Shown: piece after piece, positions 38,309-47,770 of the stretch
Layout of the letters: every line of letters starts with the position of its first letter
Position numbering within the stretch: position 1 is the stretch's first letter
Assembly: GCA_021848345.1 (NCBI GenBank)
Contig: JAJZUV010000008.1
Location: forward strand, 1-64,000
Length of the DNA: 64,000 nt
Reading direction: 5' to 3'
DNA from: Pseudomonadota bacterium
GTDB taxonomy: Bacteria; Pseudomonadota; Gammaproteobacteria; Burkholderiales; Burkholderiaceae_C
The notes under the pieces: model-generated
Database searches by the model: none
What the model was told of the DNA's origin: nothing
What the model saw: the letters and a program-made list of their open reading frames with translations, nothing else
Position numbers and translations under genes: made by a program

Positions 38309-40636
38309 ATGTCCGATCTGCTCGCACGGCTCAACCCCGAACAGCTCGCCGCGGTCACGCTTCCCGCCGACAGCGCGCTGGTGCTGGCCGGCGCCGGCAG
38401 CGGCAAGACGCGCGTGCTCACCACCCGCATCGCCTGGCTGATCTCCACCGGGCAGGCCTCGCCGGCCTCGATCCTGGCGGTCACCTTCACCAACAAGGCG
38501 GCCAAGGAGATGCTGGCGCGCCTGTCGGGCATGTTGCCGATTCCGTTGCGCGGCATGTGGATCGGCACCTTCCACGGGCTGTGCAATCGATTCCTGCGCG
38601 CGCACTGGCGCAGCGCCGGGCTGCCGCAGAGCTTCCAGATCCTGGACACCCAGGACCAGCTGTCCTCGCTCAAGCGCCTGCTCAAGGCGATGAACGTGGA
38701 CGACCAGCGCGCGCCCCCGAAACAGGTGCAGTGGTTCATCAACGGCTGCAAGGAGCGCGGCATGCGCGCGCGCGACTGCGATTCCCACGATGCGCACAGC
38801 CGCCTGTTCGCGGAGATCTATGCCGCCTACGAGGCGCAATGCGAGCGTGAGGGCGTGGTGGATTTCGCGGAACTGCTGCTGCGCAGCTTCGAGGTGCTGC
38901 GCGACCACCCCGAGGTGCGCGCGCACTATCGCCAGCGCTTCCGCCACATCCTGGTCGACGAGTTCCAGGACACCAACCGGCTGCAGTACATGTGGCTCAA
39001 GCTGCTGGCCGGGCCCGGCGAGCAGCAGCCGGCGGCGGTGCTGGCGGTGGGGGACGACGACCAGAGCATCTACGCCTTCCGTGGGGCCCACGTGGGCAAC
39101 ATGGACGACTTCCAGCGCGATTTCCACGTGCGCCACCTGATCAAGCTGGAGCGCAACTACCGCTCGCATGCCTACATCCTGGAGGCGGCCAACGAGCTCA
39201 TCGCCCACAACACCCGTCGCCTGGGCAAGGTGCTGCGCACCGAGGCCGGCGACGGCGAGCCGGTGCGGGTGATCGAGCACCCGACCGACCAGCAGGAAGC
39301 GCTGTGGCTGGTCGAGGAGATCCGCCTGCTGCTGCGCGAGGGTTTCGCGCGCGACCAGATCGCGCTGCTGTACCGGTCCAACGCGCAGTCGCGGGTGATC
39401 GAGGGCGCGTTGTTCAACGCCGGGATTCCCTACCGGGTGTATGGCGGACTGCGGTTTTTCGAGCGCGCGGAAATCAAGCACGCGCTGGCCTACCTGCGCC
39501 TGCTGCACAGCCTGCACGACGATACCTCGCTGCTGCGCGTGGCCAATTTCCCGCCGCGGGGCATCGGCGCGCGCACGCTGGAGCAACTGGCCGACGCCGC
39601 GGCCGCGCGCGGCGTGCCGCTGGCCGACGCCATCGCGCAGGTGCCGGGGCGCGCCGGCGCCAGCCTGCAGGCCTTCGGCACGCTGATCCAGCGCATGCGC
39701 GAGGAATGCGAGCACGCGAGCCTGCCGGAGACGGTGCGCCAGGTGCTCGAGCACAGCGGGCTGCTCGACCACTACCGCGCCGAGCGCGACGGCCAGGACC
39801 GGGTGGAGAACCTGGAGGAACTGGTCAACGCCGCCGCGGCCTTCGTCACCCAGGAAGGCTTCGGGCTGGATGCGCGCGCGCTGAAGGAGCAACCGCTGGG
39901 TACCCAGGCGCTGGCCGACCAGGGCATCGATCCGGCCACCGGCGAGACCCTGTCTCCGCTGGCGGCCTTCCTGTCGCACGCGTCGCTGGAGGCCGGGGAC
40001 AATCAGGCCCAGGCCGGGCAGGACGCGGTGCAGATGATGACCGTGCACGCGGCCAAGGGCCTGGAGTTCGACGCCGTGTTCATCACCGGACTGGAGGAAG
40101 GCCTGTTCCCGCACGAGAACGCGCTCAACGAGGCCGACGGAGTCGAGGAGGAGCGGCGCCTGATGTATGTCGCCATCACGCGCGCGCGCCAGCGCCTGTA
40201 CCTCAGCCACGCGCAGACCCGCATCCTGCACGGACAGACCCGCTACAAGCTGCGCAGCCGCTTCCTGGACGAACTGCCGCAGGAGTCCATCAAGTGGCTG
40301 AGCCCGCGCCAGGGCGGCTTCGGGGTGGGCGGCATGCTGGCGGGGGCGGTGCGCGGCGGACTCGGCGGCTGGCCGTCGTCGGGCGCGGGCGCGACCCAGG
40401 GCTCGGGGTTGGCGCAGTCGGCGCAGCCGGCCATGGCCCAGGGAGCCTCGGCGCCTGCCGGCGCGGCCGGGCAGCTGCGCGTGGGCCAGGCGGTGTTCCA
40501 CAATCGTTTCGGCGAGGGCGTGGTGCTCAGCCTGGAAGGCCAGGGCGAGGACGCGCGCGCCCACGTGCGTTTCCACCGCCACGGCACCAAGTGGCTGGCG
40601 CTGGCGGTGGCCAAGCTGACACCGGTGGACTCCTGA
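38309..40636 (+). CDS. uvrD: UvrD/PcrA-type superfamily 1 DNA helicase
   Basis: A 775-residue helicase with the full set of motifs: Walker A LAGAGSGKTRVL, Ia TFTNKAAKEM, Walker B DEFQDTN, III GDDDQSIYAFRGA, IV ALLYRSNAQSR, V MTVHAAKGLEFD and VI RRLMYVAITRARQRL. A Gly/Ala-rich linker leads to a C-terminal PcrA-like small domain (VFHNRFGEGVVLSLEG). It unwinds DNA 3'-5' in excision and mismatch repair. The gene ends within a 17 bp duplication around its stop codon. UvrD is favoured over Rep by the C-terminal domain. Confidence 0.93.
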   Translation: MSDLLARLNPEQLAAVTLPADSALVLAGAGSGKTRVLTTRIAWLISTGQASPASILAVTFTNKAAKEMLARLSGMLPIPLRGMWIGTFHGLCNRFLRAHWRSAGLPQSFQILDTQDQLSSLKRLLKAMNVDDQRAPPKQVQWFINGCKERGMRARDCDSHDAHSRLFAEIYAAYEAQCEREGVVDFAELLLRSFEVLRDHPEVRAHYRQRFRHILVDEFQDTNRLQYMWLKLLAGPGEQQPAAVLAVGDDDQSIYAFRGAHVGNMDDFQRDFHVRHLIKLERNYRSHAYILEAANELIAHNTRRLGKVLRTEAGDGEPVRVIEHPTDQQEALWLVEEIRLLLREGFARDQIALLYRSNAQSRVIEGALFNAGIPYRVYGGLRFFERAEIKHALAYLRLLHSLHDDTSLLRVANFPPRGIGARTLEQLADAAAARGVPLADAIAQVPGRAGASLQAFGTLIQRMREECEHASLPETVRQVLEHSGLLDHYRAERDGQDRVENLEELVNAAAAFVTQEGFGLDARALKEQPLGTQALADQGIDPATGETLSPLAAFLSHASLEAGDNQAQAGQDAVQMMTVHAAKGLEFDAVFITGLEEGLFPHENALNEADGVEEERRLMYVAITRARQRLYLSHAQTRILHGQTRYKLRSRFLDELPQESIKWLSPRQGGFGVGGMLAGAVRGGLGGWPSSGAGATQGSGLAQSAQPAMAQGASAPAGAAGQLRVGQAVFHNRFGEGVVLSLEGQGEDARAHVRFHRHGTKWLALAVAKLTPVDS

Positions 40637-40734
40637 ATCCGCTGGACTCCTGAGCCGGCCGGACGGCCCGATTGTCAGGGTCCGACCGTTGTGGCTATGC
40701 TGCGCGCAGGCCTGCACACCCTGGGGGGAGAGCG

Positions 40735-41922
40735 ATGCTGCGCGAGCCGGACACGGTCGATCGGGAGCCGCGGGAGTGGTACCGGGAGCAGGAGGGCCGC
40801 CTGGAGGATCTGGCGCGACTCGTCGAGCAGGGCCGCTTGCCGAGCCTGCGCTACGCGCGGGATGTGTCCGGCGGCATCCCCATCTACGACGGCGAATCGT
40901 GCAGGCGCTGGATCGCGGAAGGGTCCGCCTGCGTGGCGCTGCAGTCCGAGTGGGTGGCGGTACTGCGCGATGGCGCTGGCGCCCTGGTGCTGCGCCGGGC
41001 CTGTGCCGACACCACAGCCGTCGATGCCGCCACCGCCGTGTTCGAGTCGATCATCCGCGACGAGCGTTCCGGCGCGACCGGTGGGGCGGATCATTTCGCC
41101 AAGCCGGGAGCCAATGACCGGATCTGGAACGCGCAGGAGAAGCTCTGTCTGCGCGATCCCGAGGTGTTCGTGCGCTATTTCGCCAATCCCCTGCTGATGG
41201 CGGTGTGCCAGGCCTGGCTGGGTCCGGCCTACCAGATGACCTCGCAGGTCAACGTGGTTCGCCCGGGGGGCGACGCGCAGATGGCGCATTGCGACTATCA
41301 CCTCGGGTTCCAGACGGTGGAGCAGGCGCTGCGCTATCCCGAGCACGTGCATCGCATGTCCTCGTTCCTGACCATCCAGGGAGCGCTCGCCCACTGCGAC
41401 ATGCCGATGGACAGCGGGCCCACCAAGCTGCTGCCGTTCTCGCAGCGCTTCGCGCTAGGCTATCTCGCGTGGCGCAGGCCGGACTTCCGCGCCTATTTCG
41501 AGGAGCATTTTGTTCAACTGCCGCTGGGCAAGGGCGATGCGCTGTTTTTCAATCCGGCGCTTTTTCACGCGGCGGGGGCCAATCGCACCGCGGACGTCTC
41601 ACGCATGGCGAACCTGTTGCAGGTGTCGTCCGCCTTCGGCAGGGCCATGGAGGTGCTGGATCGCCGGCACATGTGCGAAGCCGTCTATCCCGCATTGCGC
41701 CGCGGCCGCGACGCGGGCGGCATGCGCGATGCGGACATCGACGCGGTGATCGCCGCGTGCGCCGAAGGCTATCCGTTTCCGACCAACCTGGACCGCGATC
41801 CGCCGCTGCAGGGGCTGGCTCCAGCGAGCCAGCAATCCTTGCTGCGGCTGGCCCTGGAGCAGAACTGGTCCGTCGGCGAGCTGGCAAAGGCGCTGACGGA
41901 ACACGCGTGGCGCCGCTCCTAG
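40735..41922 (+). CDS. Phytanoyl-CoA dioxygenase (PhyH)-like Fe(II)/2-oxoglutarate enzyme
   Basis: A 395-residue protein from ATG 40735, preceded by GGGGGGAG. The facial triad is readable: His185 and Asp187 in MAHCDYH, and His278 in NPALFHAAGANRT, with Arg284 as the likely 2-oxoglutarate ligand. HRMSSFLTIQGALAHCDMP and DSGPTKLLPFSQRF are typical of PhyH proteins. They oxidise varied small molecules, and the substrate here is unknown. No transporter or biosynthetic neighbour helps. A role in tailoring the NRPS product is not supported, as the genes lie about 25 kb apart. Confidence 0.82.
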   Translation: MLREPDTVDREPREWYREQEGRLEDLARLVEQGRLPSLRYARDVSGGIPIYDGESCRRWIAEGSACVALQSEWVAVLRDGAGALVLRRACADTTAVDAATAVFESIIRDERSGATGGADHFAKPGANDRIWNAQEKLCLRDPEVFVRYFANPLLMAVCQAWLGPAYQMTSQVNVVRPGGDAQMAHCDYHLGFQTVEQALRYPEHVHRMSSFLTIQGALAHCDMPMDSGPTKLLPFSQRFALGYLAWRRPDFRAYFEEHFVQLPLGKGDALFFNPALFHAAGANRTADVSRMANLLQVSSAFGRAMEVLDRRHMCEAVYPALRRGRDAGGMRDADIDAVIAACAEGYPFPTNLDRDPPLQGLAPASQQSLLRLALEQNWSVGELAKALTEHAWRRS

Positions 41923-41926
41923 CCTG

Positions 41927-42727
41927 CTACGCGCGCGTGCGATCCCCGGGCGCGGCGCCTTCGTCGGGCTCGCCCAGCAGGCTGTGCACGCTGGCCTGGA
42001 AGGACAGTGCGAAGGGCGCGAACAGCAGCAGCCACAGCGGCAGTTCCAGCAGCAGCGAGGAGTTGTCCAGGCGCATCGCCGCCGCGGCCAGGGATCCGAG
42101 GATCAGCGTGGCCGCGAACAAGCCCCACCATTGCGCCACGTACAGCGCGAAGGCCCCGAGATTGCGGGCCACGATGACGAAACTCGTGAACAGGGCCTGC
42201 GCCACCCCCATGCCCCACCAGGCCACCAGCGGCGGCGCGAACCAGAAGGCCATGGACACGGGCAGGTAGACCAGCAGGGTGATCAGGCCCGCCTGGCCCA
42301 GCGCGCCGTTGGCCAACGCCCCCTTGGCCGGATAGGCGGAGAACAGGAACAGGCGCAGCAGCGCGCCGCCGTCGGCCAGCGACGACAGGCCCAGCGCCAG
42401 CAGCAGCGCGAGTGCATAGACCAGGCACAGCAGCAGCATCGAGCGTACCCGTCGCGGCGGCGCGCGCAGCACCTGGGCGAACACGCCCGGCCACGCCGGC
42501 GCGCCGCGCGCGATGTTGCGCGCACCCTGCATGAATCCCAGCGTGGTGAGCTGGGTGGCGGCGATGGACAGCGGAATGCCCAGCACGGGCACCAGTTGCA
42601 GCGCCGCGACCAATCCGAAATACACCAGCACCAGCAGCAGGGCCTGCAAGGGGCGGCGCATGAGGCAGGCGAAGCCGAAACGTACCCACAGCAGACCCAC
42701 TCGGGCCGGAACCGATCGAAGAATCAT
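41927..42727 (-). CDS. BPSS1780-type integral membrane protein
   Basis: A 266-residue protein with about six membrane segments, for example LQALLLVLVYFGLVAALQL, SMLLLCLVYALALLLALGL and LLLELPLWLLLFAPFAL. The motif GARNIARGAPAWPGVFAQVLR follows the first pair. In Burkholderiales this family commonly sits beside thrB, as here (12 bp downstream of it). Its function is not known. The open frame ends 4 bp from the convergent dioxygenase stop. Confidence 0.8.
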   Translation of the reverse strand: MILRSVPARVGLLWVRFGFACLMRRPLQALLLVLVYFGLVAALQLVPVLGIPLSIAATQLTTLGFMQGARNIARGAPAWPGVFAQVLRAPPRRVRSMLLLCLVYALALLLALGLSSLADGGALLRLFLFSAYPAKGALANGALGQAGLITLLVYLPVSMAFWFAPPLVAWWGMGVAQALFTSFVIVARNLGAFALYVAQWWGLFAATLILGSLAAAAMRLDNSSLLLELPLWLLLFAPFALSFQASVHSLLGEPDEGAAPGDRTRA

Positions 42728-42739
42728 GGGGAGGCTCGT

Positions 42740-43702
42740 TCAGGCCATGCCTTCGCGCAGCCGGGTCTCGAGCTGGCGCTGGCGCAGTACGCGTTCGAAG
42801 TGCGTGGGGTCGTGGGGCTGCAGCAGATGGGCGTCGCGCGGCAGGTGCAGGTCGCCCAGGCGGGAGACCCAGAAGCGCAGCGCCGCCGCGCGCAGCGCGT
42901 CGGGCAGAAGCTCGCGCTCCAGCGCCTGCAAAGGGCGCACGCGCTGGTAGGCGTCGAGCAGCGCGGCGCGGCGCTCGGCGTCGAAGGCGCCGGTGTCGAG
43001 CTCGATGCACCAGTCGTTGAGCGCTACCGCGAGGTCGAACACCCAGGTGTCCACCCCCGCGAAGTACCAGTCGAACACGCCGCTGAGACGGTCCTGGTCG
43101 AACAGCGCGTTGTCGCGGAACAGGTCGGCATGCACGGCGCCGCGAGGGAGCAGGGCATGCTCGGGGCTGGCCGCCAGCAGCGATTGATGCACCAGCTCCG
43201 ATTCCAGCAGCAGGCGTTGCGCCGGCTCGATCAGCGGCGCGAGCCGCGGGGCGATGCCGCGCTGCCAGTCCAGGCCGCGCAGGTTGGGCTGATGGGGTTC
43301 GAAATCACGCGTGGCCAGGTGCATGCGCGCCATGCATTCGCCGATCTGCGCGCAATGCGAGGGCAGCGGCTGCAGCACGCTCCTGCCGCGCAGGCGTGTG
43401 ACCAGCGCGGCGGGCTTGTCCTTCAGGCGGCGCAGCGCCTGACCGTCGCGCCCGGGCATCGGGTCGGGGACCGCGATGCCGTGGGCCGCCAGATGGTGCA
43501 TCAGCGCCAGGTAGAAGGGCAGCTGCTCGAAGCCCAGGCGCTCGAACAGGGTCAGCACGTAGCGTCCGCGCGTGGTGCTGACGAAATAGTTGGTGTTCTC
43601 GATGCCGCTGCCGATGCCTTCCAGTTCGGTCAGTTCCCCGAGATCGAATTCGCGCAGGAAGGCCTGGACCTCGGCCTGGTCAACGGGGGTGAATACGGCC
43701 AT
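42740..43702 (-). CDS. thrB: Homoserine kinase (aminoglycoside-phosphotransferase fold)
   Basis: A 320-residue kinase of the ThrB type with an APH-like fold, found in many beta- and gamma-proteobacteria. Visible: LEGIGSGIENTNYFVSTTRGRYVLTLFE, the catalytic loop GAVHADLFRDNALF, and the metal-binding GVFDWYFAGVDTWVFDLAV. It phosphorylates homoserine in threonine synthesis. The gene lies between a small exported-protein gene and the BPSS1780-type gene, all leftward. Confidence 0.93.
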   Translation of the reverse strand: MAVFTPVDQAEVQAFLREFDLGELTELEGIGSGIENTNYFVSTTRGRYVLTLFERLGFEQLPFYLALMHHLAAHGIAVPDPMPGRDGQALRRLKDKPAALVTRLRGRSVLQPLPSHCAQIGECMARMHLATRDFEPHQPNLRGLDWQRGIAPRLAPLIEPAQRLLLESELVHQSLLAASPEHALLPRGAVHADLFRDNALFDQDRLSGVFDWYFAGVDTWVFDLAVALNDWCIELDTGAFDAERRAALLDAYQRVRPLQALERELLPDALRAAALRFWVSRLGDLHLPRDAHLLQPHDPTHFERVLRQRQLETRLREGMA

Positions 43703-43753
43703 CGGCGTCGCGGGCGCGAGAGTCGGGGTTGCGGGCAGGCCGCGGATGCGGCA

Positions 43754-44134
43754 TTACTTGAAGGTGCCGATGCGCCATTGCATGCGCCCCTGCATGCTGC
43801 CGGGGCCTTGCGGCGCGTCGGCCTTCGGGGGCACGATGGTGTAGGGGGCACCGCCGTGCAGCGGCTGCACCCGGATGCTGGTGGTGGCTCCGCGTACCTG
43901 TTCTTCCTCGATGCGCACCGCGCGGTCCTGCGTGACCAGGTGGCGCACGACGGGCTCCGGATAGTGCGATGCCGGCTGCGAGGCCACCAGGCGGGGCGCC
44001 CGCGCGGGGGCCTGCGCGGTCCCCGCGGCATGAGCGCACAGGGGCAGGGCGGCCAGCAAGGTGCCCGCGCTCAGCGCGCAGGCAACGCGCAGGCGACGCA
44101 AGGGGGCTTGCAATGCGAGGTTCATGGTGTCCAT
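43754..44134 (-). CDS. Small exported DUF2782-like protein
   Basis: A 126-residue protein from ATG 44134; ATG 44125 is a possible alternative. It has a signal peptide (LRRLRVACALSAGTLLAALPLCAHA, cut near residue 35-38 after AHA) and a mature part of about 90 residues. The core EPVVRHLVTQDRAVRIEEEQVRG is the recognisable segment, and PYTIVPP follows. Such proteins commonly lie between thrB and polA in beta-proteobacteria. The function is unknown. It is divergent from polA, with start codons 50 bp apart. Confidence 0.8.
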   Translation of the reverse strand: MDTMNLALQAPLRRLRVACALSAGTLLAALPLCAHAAGTAQAPARAPRLVASQPASHYPEPVVRHLVTQDRAVRIEEEQVRGATTSIRVQPLHGGAPYTIVPPKADAPQGPGSMQGRMQWRIGTFK

Positions 44135-44184
44135 TTTAGCCGCCCCGCTCGTTCTCGCTTCCGGCTGGGACCGATAATCCCGCA

Positions 44185-46953
44185 ATGACCCAAGATCTCG
44201 AAGCCGAGCGCATGCTGTTGCTGGTCGACGGCTCCAGCTACCTGTACCGCGCCTACCACGCGATGCCCGACCTGCGCGGCCCCAACGGCGAGCCCACGGG
44301 GGCGCTGTACGGCATCACCGCGATGCTGCGCCGGCTGCGCCAGCAATATCCGCCCGAAAAGGGCTACGTGCACGCTGCCTGCGTGTTCGATGCCAAGGGC
44401 CCCACCTTCCGCAACGAGATGTACGACCAGTACAAGGCGCATCGCCCGCCGATGCCCGAGGACCTGGCCGCGCAGGTGGAACCCATTCGCGAAGTGGTGC
44501 GCCTGATGGGCTGGCCGATGCTGGTGGTGCCGGGCGTGGAGGCCGACGACGTGATCGCCACGCTGGCGGCGCGGGCCCGGGCGCGCGGCATGCGCACCCT
44601 GGTGTCCACCGGCGACAAGGATCTGGCGCAGCTGGTCGACGCGCACGTCACGCTGGTCAACACCATGACCAACGAGACCCTGGACGAGGCCGGGGTGCTG
44701 GCCAAGTTCGGCGTGCCGCCGCAGCGCATCGTCGACTACCTGTGCCTGATCGGAGACGCCGCCGACAACGTGCCGGGCGTGCCCAAGGTCGGCCCCAAGA
44801 CGGCGGTGAAGTGGTTGCAGCAATACGGCAGCCTGGAGGGCATCGTCGAGCATGCCGCGGACATCGGCGGCGCGGTGGGCCAGAACCTGCGCGACACCCT
44901 GGAGTGGCTGCCGCGCGCGCGCGAACTCATCACGGTGCGCGCCGACTGCGACCTGGACGGCCACGCCGGCGACCTCGACCGCGATCTGCACGCGGCCCCG
45001 GAGGACGAGCAGGCGCTAGCGCCGTTCTTCGGGCGCTTCGGGCTCAAGCGCTTCCTGCACGAATTGCCCGCGCCGCCCGTGGGGGCAGCACCGGTCGCGG
45101 GTGTCGAGGCCGCGGCCCACGCGGACCCGGCCGCGTCGCCTCCGCCGCCCGGCGACTACGAGACGGTGCTGACCCTGGAGCGACTGCGGCACTGGATCGG
45201 GCTGATCGAGCAGGCCGAACTGACGGCGCTGGACACCGAGACCGATTCGCTGGACCCGATGCACGCGCGGCTGGTGGGCATTTCGCTGGCGGTGTGCGCC
45301 GGACAGGCCGCGTATATCCCGCTGGCCCATGCCTATCCGGGTTGCCCCGAGCAACTGCCCATGCAGCAGGTGCTGGATCTGCTGCGTCCCTGGTTGACCG
45401 ACGCGGCGCGCCCGAAGCTCGGGCAGAACAGCAAGTACGACCGCCATGTACTGCAGAACGCCGGCATCGTGGTGCAGGGCTACGTGCACGACACGCTGCT
45501 GCAGAGCTATGTGCTGGAGGCGCACAAGCCGCACGCGCTGGACAGCCTGATCACGCGCCACCTCGGGCGCAGCGACACGCTCAGCTACGAGCAGATCTGC
45601 GGCAAGGGTGCGAAGGCCATCGGCTTCGATCAGGTGGACCTGGAGACGGCCACCCGCTACAGCGGCGAGGATTCCGACCTGTGCCTGCAGGTGCACCAGC
45701 GGCTGTGGCCGCTGATCCAGGCCGACCAGGGACTGGCGCGCATCTATGCGCTGGAGCTGCGGGTCAGCGAAGTGCTGCAGCGCATGGAGCGCGTGGGCGT
45801 GCTCATCGACGCGCCCGCACTGCGCGCGCAAAGCGGACAGATCGGCGCGCGCATGGTGGAACTGGAGCAGCGCGCCTACGAGCTCGCCGGCGGTCCCTTC
45901 AACCTGGGCAGCCCGCGCCAGATCGGCGAGATCCTGTTCGGACGCCTGCAGTTGCCGGTGCAGAAGAAGACCACCGGCGGAGCCCCCTCGACCGACGAGG
46001 AGGTGCTGGAAAAGCTCGCCGAGGACTACCCTCTGCCGCGCGTGATCCTGGACCATCGCGGCCTGTCCAAGCTGCGCAGCACCTACACCGAGAAATTGCC
46101 CCAGATGGTCGATGCGGATACCGGGCGCGTGCACACCAACTACGCGCAGGCGGTGGCGGTGACCGGACGCCTGGCTTCCAACGATCCGAACCTGCAGAAC
46201 ATTCCGGTGCGCACCGCCGAGGGGCGGCGCATCCGCGAGGCCTTCGTGGCGCCGCAGGGCTGGAGCATCGCCTCCAGCGATTACTCCCAGATCGAATTGC
46301 GCATCATGGCGCACCTGTCGCAGGACGAGGGCCTGCTGCGCGCCTTCGCGGCCGGCGAGGACATCCACCGCGCCACGGCGGCGGAGATCTTCGGCGTGAG
46401 TCCGGGGGAAGTCAGCAGCGACCAGCGGCGCATGGCCAAGGTGATCAACTTCGGTTTGATCTACGGCATGAGCGCCTTCGGACTGGCGCGCAACCTGGGC
46501 CTGGAGCGCGATGCCGCGCAGGTCTACATCGGGCGCTACTTCGCGCGCTACCCCGGCGTGGCGGTCTACATGGAGCGCACGCGCGAGCAGGCCAAGAGCC
46601 AGGGCTACGTCAGCACGGTGTTCGGGCGCCGCCTGTGGTTGCCCGAGATCAACTCACCCAACGGCCCGCGTCGCGCCGCCGCCCAGCGCGCAGCGATCAA
46701 CGCGCCCATGCAGGGCACCGCGGCCGACCTGATCAAGATGGCCATGATCGACGTCGAACAGGCACTGCTGCGCGAGGGCCTTCGCGCGCGCATGGTCATG
46801 CAGGTGCACGACGAACTGGTGCTCGAGGTCCCCGACGACGAACTCGCCTGGGTGCGCGAGCGCATCCCCGCGCTGATGGCCGGCGTCGCCGAACTCAGCG
46901 TCCCCCTGGTCGCCGAACTCGGCACCGGCCCGAACTGGGAAGCGGCGCATTAG
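44185..46953 (+). CDS. polA: DNA polymerase I
   Basis: A 922-residue three-domain polymerase. The 5' nuclease (about 1-300) has LLVDGSSYLYRAYHA, GVEADDVIATLA and the helix-hairpin GDAADNVPGVPKVGPKTA. The 3'-5' exonuclease (about 325-515) keeps its acidic pair Asp350 and Glu352 in LDTETDSL, so proofreading is probably active. The polymerase domain (about 520-922) has SSDYSQIELRIMAH, RRMAKVINFGLIYGMS and QVHDELVLEV. It fills gaps in repair and Okazaki processing. The stop TAG 46951-46953 is directly followed by the large palindrome. Confidence 0.98.
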   Translation: MTQDLEAERMLLLVDGSSYLYRAYHAMPDLRGPNGEPTGALYGITAMLRRLRQQYPPEKGYVHAACVFDAKGPTFRNEMYDQYKAHRPPMPEDLAAQVEPIREVVRLMGWPMLVVPGVEADDVIATLAARARARGMRTLVSTGDKDLAQLVDAHVTLVNTMTNETLDEAGVLAKFGVPPQRIVDYLCLIGDAADNVPGVPKVGPKTAVKWLQQYGSLEGIVEHAADIGGAVGQNLRDTLEWLPRARELITVRADCDLDGHAGDLDRDLHAAPEDEQALAPFFGRFGLKRFLHELPAPPVGAAPVAGVEAAAHADPAASPPPPGDYETVLTLERLRHWIGLIEQAELTALDTETDSLDPMHARLVGISLAVCAGQAAYIPLAHAYPGCPEQLPMQQVLDLLRPWLTDAARPKLGQNSKYDRHVLQNAGIVVQGYVHDTLLQSYVLEAHKPHALDSLITRHLGRSDTLSYEQICGKGAKAIGFDQVDLETATRYSGEDSDLCLQVHQRLWPLIQADQGLARIYALELRVSEVLQRMERVGVLIDAPALRAQSGQIGARMVELEQRAYELAGGPFNLGSPRQIGEILFGRLQLPVQKKTTGGAPSTDEEVLEKLAEDYPLPRVILDHRGLSKLRSTYTEKLPQMVDADTGRVHTNYAQAVAVTGRLASNDPNLQNIPVRTAEGRRIREAFVAPQGWSIASSDYSQIELRIMAHLSQDEGLLRAFAAGEDIHRATAAEIFGVSPGEVSSDQRRMAKVINFGLIYGMSAFGLARNLGLERDAAQVYIGRYFARYPGVAVYMERTREQAKSQGYVSTVFGRRLWLPEINSPNGPRRAAAQRAAINAPMQGTAADLIKMAMIDVEQALLREGLRARMVMQVHDELVLEVPDDELAWVRERIPALMAGVAELSVPLVAELGTGPNWEAAH

Positions 46954-46954
46954 G

Positions 46955-47289
46955 TGCCCCCTCCGTCGCCGGGCGCGAGCCCGGCTCCGTCCCCCCGAGG
47001 GGGACGCACCCCACCTTGGGGCGGCCCTGCGGTGGGTGTGCTCTCGACAGCGGGCGCTGTCGCAATGGCCATCGCTTTCAGGTGGCGGTGCAGAGCCGCC
47101 TTCGGCGGCCCAAATCGAAGAATGGTTCGCTTCAGGCCGCCGCAGGCGGCTCTGCAGCCCGCCTGGAAGTCTCACTTCCACGCGAGCCCTCCCCATGCCG
47201 AGAACCCTCCTGCCGCAGGGCCGCCCCAAGGCAGGGGGTGTCCCCCTCGGGGGGACGGAGCGGGGGCCGCCCCCCGCGACGAAGGGGGC
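46955..47289. repeat. Nested palindromic intergenic element between polA and a usp gene
   Basis: Outer arms of about 78 bp (46955-47032 and 47213-47289) are imperfect inverted copies. Both contain CCGTCCCCCCGAGGGGGAC, itself a hairpin, and CTTGGGGCGGCCCTGCGG. Inner arms of 22 bp (47089-47110 and 47135-47156) match at 21 positions and flank a 24-base loop. The element fills the entire gap between two convergent genes. The outer arms begin one base after the GT following the polA stop and end on the first base of the usp stop codon. It may be a BIME/REP-like or MITE-like element acting as a bidirectional terminator. No gene is called within it. Confidence 0.8.
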
Positions 47290-47723
47290 TAACGTACTAC
47301 GAGGACGGGGATCTTGCTGTGGGAGAGGACGCGGGCGGTCTGGCTGCCCAGCAGGGCGGAGCTGATGCCTCCGCGGCCGTGGGAGGACATGACGATCAGG
47401 TCGGCCTTCTCGCGTTCGGCCACGCTCAGCGCGCCGCGCCAGGCGAGGGTGTCTTCCTGCACCGCCGTGTTGCATTCGATGCCGGCCGCTCGGGCCGCGT
47501 CGGCCACCGCCTGCACGGCCGCTTCGGCCTGCGCGCGGATGGCTTCCTGCCAGCCCTCGATGCCGGTGGGCATCACCTCGATGGCGCCGATGTAGGGGTA
47601 CAGGTCGATCACCGACACGGCGGTGATGCGCGCTCCCTGCATCTTGGCCTGTTCGATGGCCACGGGGATGGCCCGCTGCGCGATCTCGGAGCCGTCGGTG
47701 GGGATCAGGATGTGCTTGAACAT
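47289..47723 (-). CDS. Universal stress protein A family (first)
   Basis: A 144-residue protein. It opens MFKHILIPTDGSEIAQRAIPVAIEQAK and closes with the nucleotide-binding pattern VMSSHGRGGISSALLGSQTARVLSHS, matching the G-2x-G-9x-GS motif of ATP-binding Usp proteins. It probably binds ATP in the cytosol under stress or anoxia. The stop TAG overlaps the end of the palindromic element. It lies 47 bp after a second usp gene on the same strand, with which it is about 40% similar by eye. Confidence 0.93.
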   Translation of the reverse strand: MFKHILIPTDGSEIAQRAIPVAIEQAKMQGARITAVSVIDLYPYIGAIEVMPTGIEGWQEAIRAQAEAAVQAVADAARAAGIECNTAVQEDTLAWRGALSVAEREKADLIVMSSHGRGGISSALLGSQTARVLSHSKIPVLVVR

Positions 47724-47770
47724 GATTCGTCTCTCCGTTTGCGTGGCGTCAAGGTCGTGTGCGGGGCGTC

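Noticed and set aside
46654-47475. Minus-strand open frame running through the palindrome and into polA
   Set aside because: It is low-complexity Arg/Pro/Gly sequence crossing a repeat and a known gene in antisense. No ribosome site.
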